Below are positions 24,590-29,620 of a stretch of DNA of 32,551 bases, piece by piece. A program made the translations under genes and the position numbers. Each line of letters starts with the position of its first letter. Within the stretch, counting starts at the first letter, position 1. The notes beneath the pieces were generated by a model. It had not been told where the DNA came from. It did not search any database and saw only the letters and a program-made list of their open reading frames with translations. The stretch lies in NCBI GenBank assembly GCA_003161635.1, contig PMOA01000018.1, forward strand, positions 1 through 32,551, written 5' to 3'. The stretch is from Limisphaerales bacterium (GTDB lineage: Bacteria; Verrucomicrobiota; Verrucomicrobiia; Limisphaerales; UBA11358).

Positions 24590-26212
24590 ATGAAAAGCAT
24601 AATTTACATAGACGTGATCGCGTTGAAAAGTATTGCTACCACCAGTCTTCTCTGCCTTGCGGCGTTCTCCGCCACCACCGATTTGTCGGGTGCCGCCACC
24701 AACGAAACGGTCAGGTTGGTCTCGGCTGACATGCGGCAAACGAACGGCCCGCTCGATACCATGTTCAAGTTCTGCGTCGGTGCCGGCCGCGCGAACGAGG
24801 GGTTGCGCGCCGACTGGCAGCGGCAACTAACTTACGCGCACCGCGAATGCGGCTTTGAATACATCCGTATGCACGGTTTGTTCTGCGACGACATGGGCGT
24901 TTACCGGGAAGACAGCAGCGGCAACCCGGAATACAACTGGCAATACATTGACGAGCTTTACGACTTTCTCCAAAGCATCGGCATGAAGCCGTTTGTCGAA
25001 CTCGGCTTCATGCCGTCAGCTTTGGCCAGCGGTTCCAAAACAATTTTCTGGTGGCGCGGCAATGTGACTCCGCCCAAAGACATGGGAAAATGGGCTGATT
25101 TCATTCGAGCTTTCGTCCTCCACTTGCAGGAACGTTACGGCGACGCCGAGGTGAGGACGTGGTATTTCGAGGTCTGGAACGAACCGAACCTCACGGACGG
25201 GTTTTGGGCCGGCACACAGCAACAGTATTTCGACCTCTACGCCGCGACGGCGCGCGCCATCAAAAGCGTTTCCGCCGATTACAAGGTGGGCGGCCCGGCG
25301 ACGGCGGGTTGCGGCTGGGTGCCGGAGTTTATTCATTTCTGCGACACCAACCACGCGCCGGTGGATTTCATTTCCACACACACATATGGTGTGGAAAGCG
25401 GTTATCTGGACGAACACGGCAACGCCGGCACAGTGCTTTCCAAGAATCCCAACTCAATTATTGGCGACGTCAAACGGGTGCGTCGGGAGATCGCCGATTC
25501 GGCGATGCCACAGCTGGAACTCCACTTCACCGAATGGAGTTCCTCTTACACGCCGGCCGATCCGGTTCACGACAGCTACCACAGTGCGGCTTACATGCTG
25601 GACAAACTTAAAAAATGCGGCGACGCCACACAATCCATGTCCTACTGGACGTTTACAGACATTTTCGAGGAAGCCGGCCCGCGCTGGGAGGCCTTTCACG
25701 GCGGCTTCGGCCTGATCAATTACGAGGACATCAACAAGCCGGCATTTTACGCGTATCAGTTTTTGAACCGGCTCGGCCCGACGGAATTGAAGAACAACGA
25801 CCCGTCCTCGTGGATTTGCGCCGACAATACCGGCGGCGTGCAGGCGTTGATTTGGGATTTCACCAACACGCATCCCGGCCCGAAAGTTCATAACCAGGAG
25901 TTTTACAAACGCGATTTGCCCGCGCAGCCAAAAAACAAAATCACACTCACCCTATCAAACCTGCCCAAGGGAAAATACAACGCGAAAACTTACAAGGTCG
26001 GCTACCGGGTCAACGACGCCTACGCCACCTATCGCGACTTAGGCTCGCCGACGCAGCTCACCAAGGCGCAGGTCGCTGAAATCAAATCCAAAAACAGCGG
26101 CGCGCCGCTGGAGATCCGCACCGTGAAGATCGGTCGTGACGGAAAATTTGAGCAGCAGTTCGACCTCCGCGAAAACGACGTCGTGCTCGTCTCGCTGAAG
26201 CCGCAGAGGTAA
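24590..26212 (+). CDS. Exported GH39-family glycosidase (beta-xylosidase-like)
   Basis: The 540-aa product (ATG at 24590; the frame extends upstream into the kinase promoter without a better start) has a signal-like N-terminus (SIATTSLLCLAAFSATTDLS, cut near GAAT). The GH39-type barrel shows FKFCVGAGRANEGLRADWQ, then HRECGFEYIRMHGLF. It has the acid/base in YFEVWNEPN (Glu198) and the nucleophile in HFTEWSSS (Glu315). A C-terminal beta-sandwich of about 130 residues completes it, as in known GH39 beta-xylosidases. It probably removes beta-xylose or a similar sugar from oligosaccharides. It is the only locus enzyme on the plus strand and shares the divergent region with the sensor kinase. The specificity (xylose or another sugar) cannot be read from sequence. 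Confidence 0.9.
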   Translation: MKSIIYIDVIALKSIATTSLLCLAAFSATTDLSGAATNETVRLVSADMRQTNGPLDTMFKFCVGAGRANEGLRADWQRQLTYAHRECGFEYIRMHGLFCDDMGVYREDSSGNPEYNWQYIDELYDFLQSIGMKPFVELGFMPSALASGSKTIFWWRGNVTPPKDMGKWADFIRAFVLHLQERYGDAEVRTWYFEVWNEPNLTDGFWAGTQQQYFDLYAATARAIKSVSADYKVGGPATAGCGWVPEFIHFCDTNHAPVDFISTHTYGVESGYLDEHGNAGTVLSKNPNSIIGDVKRVRREIADSAMPQLELHFTEWSSSYTPADPVHDSYHSAAYMLDKLKKCGDATQSMSYWTFTDIFEEAGPRWEAFHGGFGLINYEDINKPAFYAYQFLNRLGPTELKNNDPSSWICADNTGGVQALIWDFTNTHPGPKVHNQEFYKRDLPAQPKNKITLTLSNLPKGKYNAKTYKVGYRVNDAYATYRDLGSPTQLTKAQVAEIKSKNSGAPLEIRTVKIGRDGKFEQQFDLRENDVVLVSLKPQR

Positions 26213-26235
26213 TTTCACCGCAACGTGAACTTGCG

Positions 26236-26260
26236 ACAGCCTATGGCTGCCCGCATTTTC
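26236..26260 (+). terminator. Possible weak terminator after the GH39 gene
   Basis: CAGCC-TAT-GGCTG (26237-26249) forms a 5-bp stem with a 3-nt loop, 25 bp past the stop, followed by GCATTTTC. The stem is short and the T-run is only four bases, so this is a tentative call. Confidence 0.25.
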
Positions 26261-26308
26261 AAAAGCCGCCAGCAAAACACATGGTGGCAAACACATTTAA
26301 TTGCATCC

Positions 26309-26446
26309 ATGAACATGACGACAAGAAACCTCACCGCTTTCACAGCGTTTTTTCTTTTTGCCCTGGCGGCTGATGCCCAAGCGCAGAAGCCGCAGCCCAC
26401 ACCAGTCCGGATTGAAGACGGACTGGTTCAAGGAACTTTCGAAGAT
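26309..26446 (+). pseudogene. 5' end of a carboxylesterase (type B) gene, truncated
   Basis: Translation from the ATG at 26309 gives a signal peptide (TRNLTAFTAFFLFALAADAQ) followed by PVRIEDGLVQGTFED. This is the usual start of mature type B carboxylesterases, whose next residues should be the GL..YRGIPFA..PVG motif. Instead, after base 26446 the frame runs into antisense sequence of a GH2 gene and stops at 26584. Only about 46 codons remain, so nothing catalytic is left. The upstream distance to the GH39 stop is about 95 bp, so the esterase was probably once the next gene of the locus. The family call is by recognition of the N-terminal pattern only. Confidence 0.6.
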
Positions 26447-26448
26447 GA

Positions 26449-26890
26449 CCATCACGAGGCGCACGCCACGGTAGATGCCGCCGCCTTCGTAACTCCAAAG
26501 CTCGTTCTCGGTGGCGTCGACCTGCACGCTGATCGCGTTCATCCCGCCGAAATTACAGACATCGGTCAACTCATAGCTGAATGATGTATAGCCGCTCAGA
26601 TGCCGACCGATGAAATGCCCATTGCAGTGGATCTCGCTGTCACGATAGACACCGTCGAACTCGATGAATATCCGACGGCCGCGAGCCGATTCGGGCAGTC
26701 TGAATTTCTTGACATACCAGGCCTTGCCGCCTTTCAAGAAGCCATTGCTGTGGCTGGCCTCGCTGGTGAACTCGCCCTCAATAACAAAATCGTGCGGCAG
26801 ATCGAGCGTGCGCCACTTGTCAGTGAAGGTGTTGTTTGGTTTCGATAGGCCGTGATTGCCAGCCTTCTGCCAGATATTACTCAAGTTCAC
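26449..26890 (-). pseudogene. Internal fragment of a GH2 beta-galactosidase gene
   Basis: About 140 codons on the minus strand encode the GH2 sugar-binding domain: WRTLDLPHDFVIEGEF, AWYVKKFRLPESARGRRIF, EFDGVYRDSEIHCNGHF and YEGGGIYRGVRLV. The equivalent stretch in the intact gene at 13076-15949 reads FDGVFRDATVWVNG and YEGAGIYRHVWL. Homology stops right after GVRLV, where the DNA becomes the antisense of the esterase fragment. The start of the GH2 gene (signal peptide and first strand) is also missing at the other end, where TPR-like sequence begins. The reading frame is intact, so the truncation may be recent, but no catalytic barrel remains. Confidence 0.8.
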
Positions 26891-27041
26891 CCGCGCCACC
26901 GGTCACCAGCATCCCCACTTGCAGGGTGCCATCGGCAACTATGCCGGGTTGCTCGAGCAAATGGGCCGCAGTCCGCAGGAAGTGTTGGCGCAGTTGAACG
27001 CGGTGGGGCAACCGTTCGGCATCCAGTTCGGCGGCTCGTAG
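26886..27041 (+). pseudogene. C-terminal tail of a TPR-repeat protein gene
   Basis: The plus-strand frame here gives about 51 residues with TGHQHPHLQGAIGNYAGLL and EQMGRSPQEVLAQLN, ending at a TAG. The G-H-x-H-P-x-L...NYAGLLxxMG pattern is what the last repeat of kinesin-light-chain-like tetratricopeptide proteins looks like. All upstream repeats are absent; the 5' side is GH2 sequence on the other strand. It is most likely a leftover from a rearrangement. Confidence 0.5.
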
Positions 27042-27095
27042 CATCCGCATCCGCAGGGTTGCATTGGTTTGGCGAGATGCTAAAGTTTATTCGCA

Positions 27096-27257
27096 ATGAG
27101 CACGCTCGTGGAAATTGAAACGGCGGTGGACGCGCTGCCGTCGCCGCAACAGGAGAAGTTGTTTCGTCACTTGGCGGAACGGCTGAAGAAGCGCGGAGAA
27201 CCCAAGCGTCGTCTGCCGCTCGTGGCCGCCACGGGAAGCCGCCGAGACCTATCTTGA
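27096..27257 (+). CDS. Small antitoxin-like ORF, possibly truncated
   Basis: The 53-aa product starts STLVEIETAVDALPSPQQ and has a helical, amphipathic N-terminal half (EKLFRHLAERLKKRG) and a basic end (KRRLPLVAATGSRR). Short proteins of this style precede PIN-domain toxins in many Verrucomicrobia and Cyanobacteria, but no toxin follows. After the stop another frame (ETYLEKLLQQGEPVETV) continues for about 40 codons, so a frameshift may have split a longer protein. Assignment is tentative. Confidence 0.4.
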   Translation: MSTLVEIETAVDALPSPQQEKLFRHLAERLKKRGEPKRRLPLVAATGSRRDLS

Positions 27258-27314
27258 AAAACTCCTTCAGCAAGGCGAGCCAGTGGAAACCGTCGCGCCC
27301 GACCTCAACCGCCC

Positions 27315-27367
27315 GTTGACTCCAACGACTGGTTTGGCTCATTGGAGTCAACAATCCTCATTTTTTC
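27315..27367 (+). terminator. Strong 11-bp stem followed by T-run
   Basis: GTTGACTCCAA (27315-27325) and TTGGAGTCAAC (27342-27352) pair perfectly over 11 bp with a 16-nt loop. They are followed by CCTCATTTTTTCTT on the plus strand. It fits a rho-independent terminator for whatever is read rightward through the small ORF at 27096. Confidence 0.55.
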
Positions 27368-27393
27368 TTAAACACTAACTTTTTGACTGTGTA

Positions 27394-27424
27394 AAACCCA
27401 ACACATGACTCTGGCGTTGGGTTT
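27394..27424 (-). terminator. Perfect AAACCCAAC/GTTGGGTTT inverted repeat at the HTH gene end
   Basis: AAACCCAAC (27394-27402) and GTTGGGTTT (27416-27424) pair over 9 bp with a 13-nt loop. The repeat touches the stop codon of the HTH gene and on the minus strand runs into TTTTACAC, so it can act as its terminator. The inner heptamers ACCCAAC and GTTGGGT also fit the integron core patterns RYYYAAC and GTTRRRY, so it may instead be a remnant recombination site. Confidence 0.45.
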
Positions 27425-27681
27425 CAGGATTTTGGGCATGTCGAATCCAAGCGCAGAATGCCAGTCAAAACCTGCCATTCGGCTTCTGTAGGCGTGATGT
27501 GATCATGCTCCCATGCCTTGACCGTTCGCACGCTTACGCCTGATTTTACGGCCAATTCCGGCTGCGAAAGGTCAGCTTCGATGCGTTTCAACAAGAGGTA
27601 ATCGCCTGTTGTTTTGGGACAGACCGGTATCAGCTTTCGGGGGCTAAATCTCTGCTTGAAATGGTCGAATTTGACATGCAC
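27424..27681 (-). CDS. Small XRE-type HTH protein, possible gene-cassette cargo
   Basis: From the GTG at 27681 the product is 85 aa; an upstream start at 27750 would run through the attC-like site and is less likely. The HTH covers about residues 22-75: PKTTGDYLLLKRIEADLSQ-PELAVKSGVSVRTVKAWEHD. It belongs to the same short 'PkTiGdhlrkrRle' regulator type as the gene at 595-897, though the two are not close copies. It is framed by an inverted core pair at 27394-27424 and an attC-like site at 27697-27731, a layout seen for cassettes whose gene points against the array. Its target is unknown. Confidence 0.6.
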   Translation of the reverse strand: MHVKFDHFKQRFSPRKLIPVCPKTTGDYLLLKRIEADLSQPELAVKSGVSVRTVKAWEHDHITPTEAEWQVLTGILRLDSTCPKS

Positions 27682-27696
27682 TGTGCGGTGTGCAAT

Positions 27697-27731
27697 ACCC
27701 AACAGTTGACCCTGAAGATGCAATGTTAGGC
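27697..27731 (+). other. attC-like core pair ACCCAAC ... GTTAGGC
   Basis: ACCCAAC (27697-27703) fits RYYYAAC and GTTAGGC (27725-27731) fits GTTRRRY, 21 bp apart in the right order. The two cores are not perfectly complementary and no L boxes are visible, so it would be a poor attC on its own. The right half is identical to the site at 435-474. Confidence 0.35.
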
Positions 27732-27735
27732 AGCA
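27711..27735 (+). repeat. 25-bp perfect direct repeat, copy 2
   Basis: Exact second copy of 454-478 in the same orientation, 27.2 kb away, again ending in GTTAGGCAGCA. It lies between the HTH gene and the 3' end of the serine recombinase gene. Confidence 0.9.
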
Positions 27736-27806
27736 TTTTTCAGTCAGCATCCTCTTGAGCTCCGGTTCTCACGCTCCAATTTAATTTCCCCCTCAATTCA
27801 TGTTCG

Positions 27807-29300
27807 TCACAGCAATGAACCCGACAGGTTTCGTTGCCTTTTTGTGAGTTCTTCAGAAGATGGCAGATACGAGAAGGTTATATCAATTGTGTCCCCTGTA
27901 AGGGTTATCCTTTCGACGATGCTTTCGATGATTCTACGCTTTTCCTCCTGACTGAATTGAGGCCACTTCCGGTATAGGCCGGTTGCCTCTGTGAACACTT
28001 CTTCGGCGGAAATCTGCCGCATTTCGATGGCGTCAATCTCGGCTTGCAGTTTGGGGAGTTCGGCTGTCAGGGCGCGATCCTGATCTTCAAGCGGAAGATA
28101 CACTTTTCCAAAGCCCTCTGGGGTAATCTGGTCTGCTTGGTAGAGCTGGTATGTTTTACGCATTTCGACGTGAACTTTTTCAATCTGCCGGTTATGCGCC
28201 TCAAGCCGGTTCTTCTTGTCGGCAAGGTTCTGATTCGCGCTCTCAAGGTGGGCTTTGATCTTTTCCTGGGACACGAAGAAATCATGCAACTCGTCGTGAA
28301 AGACTCCCTCAATATCCTGGACGGTGATTTTGTTCCTGCACTTCGGGCAGACGTATTTTGGGGAGCGGGAAAAGACATACATCTTTTGGCCGCAACCGCA
28401 GTAAAGAATCCCGGCAAACAAATGAACGGGCTTCCGTCCAAGCGGCCTTTGCGCCTTTCGTGCGTCCATGGCATCGTTGCACTCTTTCCACAATTCTTCG
28501 GACACAATCGGCGTGACGGGGCTGAAAACCCATTCAGATTCCGGTTTGGGAATGAGTTTGCCAGCGCCGTCCCGGTAGGTGTGATTGGAGCGATACAACC
28601 CCTTTGCCGTGGTGTCCTGAATCAGCCTCACAACCGTCGTATCGCTGAACTTGCTGCCGTTCCGGGTGCGGTAGCCCGACTGATTAAGAAGCCGGGCGAC
28701 GCCTTTCATGCGTTTATTCTTGGAAAATAGCTCATACATGAGCTTGCGGACAGGTGATTCGACGGGATGCACGGAGAGCTTGTTGTCTTTCCACTGATAG
28801 CCAAACGGCGCGGCACCGCCCAAACTCTTGCCAAGTTTTGCCCGGATTTTTATCGAAGCCTTCACGCGGTCTGCGATTTCCTCCCGTTCCCACTGCGCCA
28901 TTGCCGCAATCATGGTGTAAAAAAGCCTGCCGGCGGGCGATGAAGTGTCAATTTTCTCCTGCAACGAGATCATGTCCACGCTGTGCTGGCGGAACAAATC
29001 GGCGAATTCCAAAAGCTCCTTGGTGTTTCGGGCAAGGCGGGCGAGCTTGGAAAAAATGAGGCCGGTGATGTGGCCGCGCTTGACGTCGGCAATCATCCGT
29101 TTGGCCTCGGCGTTTTCCATGACGGTCTTGCCGGACACACCGGCCAAGTCATACAACTCAACCACCGTCCATTCGTTGAACTTGGCGTATTCGCGGGCGC
29201 GGGCTTCGTGATGCTGCGGGCTTTCGCCCTTGGCTTGGTCTTCGGTGGAAACCCGAATCCAGATGCCCACTCGCTTTTTCAAGACACAATTTTCCTTCAT
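27807..29300 (-). CDS. Large serine recombinase (site-specific integrase)
   Basis: The 497-aa protein is a large serine recombinase that would join specific DNA sites, typically to integrate or excise a mobile element. The N-terminal resolvase domain (about 10-150) has the catalytic Ser18 in GIWIRVSTEDQ, with GLIFSKLARLARN and AAMAQWEREEIADRV. A Recombinase domain (about 160-270, GGAAPFGYQW, VVRLIQDTTAKGLY) follows. Then comes a zinc ribbon with C301-x-C303 and C318-x2-C321. A long coiled-coil region (about 345-440) and a short basic end finish it. Length is normal for the family. A small HTH gene is transcribed divergently from its start and a conjugation-type ATPase lies beyond, so it is probably the integrase of an integrative element whose end lies near 27736-27806. 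Confidence 0.93.
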   Translation of the reverse strand: MKENCVLKKRVGIWIRVSTEDQAKGESPQHHEARAREYAKFNEWTVVELYDLAGVSGKTVMENAEAKRMIADVKRGHITGLIFSKLARLARNTKELLEFADLFRQHSVDMISLQEKIDTSSPAGRLFYTMIAAMAQWEREEIADRVKASIKIRAKLGKSLGGAAPFGYQWKDNKLSVHPVESPVRKLMYELFSKNKRMKGVARLLNQSGYRTRNGSKFSDTTVVRLIQDTTAKGLYRSNHTYRDGAGKLIPKPESEWVFSPVTPIVSEELWKECNDAMDARKAQRPLGRKPVHLFAGILYCGCGQKMYVFSRSPKYVCPKCRNKITVQDIEGVFHDELHDFFVSQEKIKAHLESANQNLADKKNRLEAHNRQIEKVHVEMRKTYQLYQADQITPEGFGKVYLPLEDQDRALTAELPKLQAEIDAIEMRQISAEEVFTEATGLYRKWPQFSQEEKRRIIESIVERITLTGDTIDITFSYLPSSEELTKRQRNLSGSLL

Positions 29301-29380
29301 ACACTACTTCATATCAAAAACACCGGGCAGGGGCAAGATAAAAATGTAGTCAAATTGAATATATCTGCTAGGGTTTCATC
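29301..29380. promoter_or_regulatory. Divergent promoter region: recombinase and small HTH gene
   Basis: These 80 bp hold the start regions of both genes and are AT-rich compared with the flanks. A TTGACT hexamer reads toward the recombinase (complement of 29348-29353). No clear operator repeat is seen. An HTH protein opposite an integrase suggests control of element excision (inference). Confidence 0.35.
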
Positions 29381-29617
29381 ATGACGAAAATAACGACCAT
29401 GTGTGAAAATGATTTGGCCGTGCTTGCCAAGACTTTTCGCAGGCAGGCAAGCACGACTCGCGCCCAGGCCGCGCGGGACATGAAAGTGTCGCAAACATCC
29501 ATCTTCAATGCGGAAGAAACTCCCGATCAAAGCTTGGTCAAATTGCGGATGCGGATGATTGAAGCGTATTCAAAATTCAAAGTCAGAGGCCCCGTTTATT
29601 TGCTGGAAGAAAAATAG
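29381..29617 (+). CDS. Small HTH (XRE-like) protein next to the recombinase
   Basis: The 78-aa protein has a helix-turn-helix of about residues 16-60 with RAQAARDMKVSQTSIFNAEE as the core, close to the Cro/C1 pattern. The end (VYLLEEK) is short and acidic. An inner ATG at 29399 would remove six residues. It is divergent from the recombinase gene and convergent with the conjugation ATPase gene, with just 3 bp between the two stops. It most likely regulates the element's integrase or transfer genes, in the way small HTH proteins control other integrative elements. Confidence 0.65.
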   Translation: MTKITTMCENDLAVLAKTFRRQASTTRAQAARDMKVSQTSIFNAEETPDQSLVKLRMRMIEAYSKFKVRGPVYLLEEK

Positions 29618-29620
29618 CCG

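Noticed and set aside
26309-26584. A 91-aa chimeric plus-strand ORF with a signal peptide
   Set aside because: The second half is antisense to GH2 sequence, so it is an accident of the rearrangement rather than a designed protein; only the esterase part is annotated.
27096-27380. Complete toxin-antitoxin pair
   Set aside because: Only an antitoxin-like first gene is visible. No PIN, RelE or similar toxin follows before the terminator.
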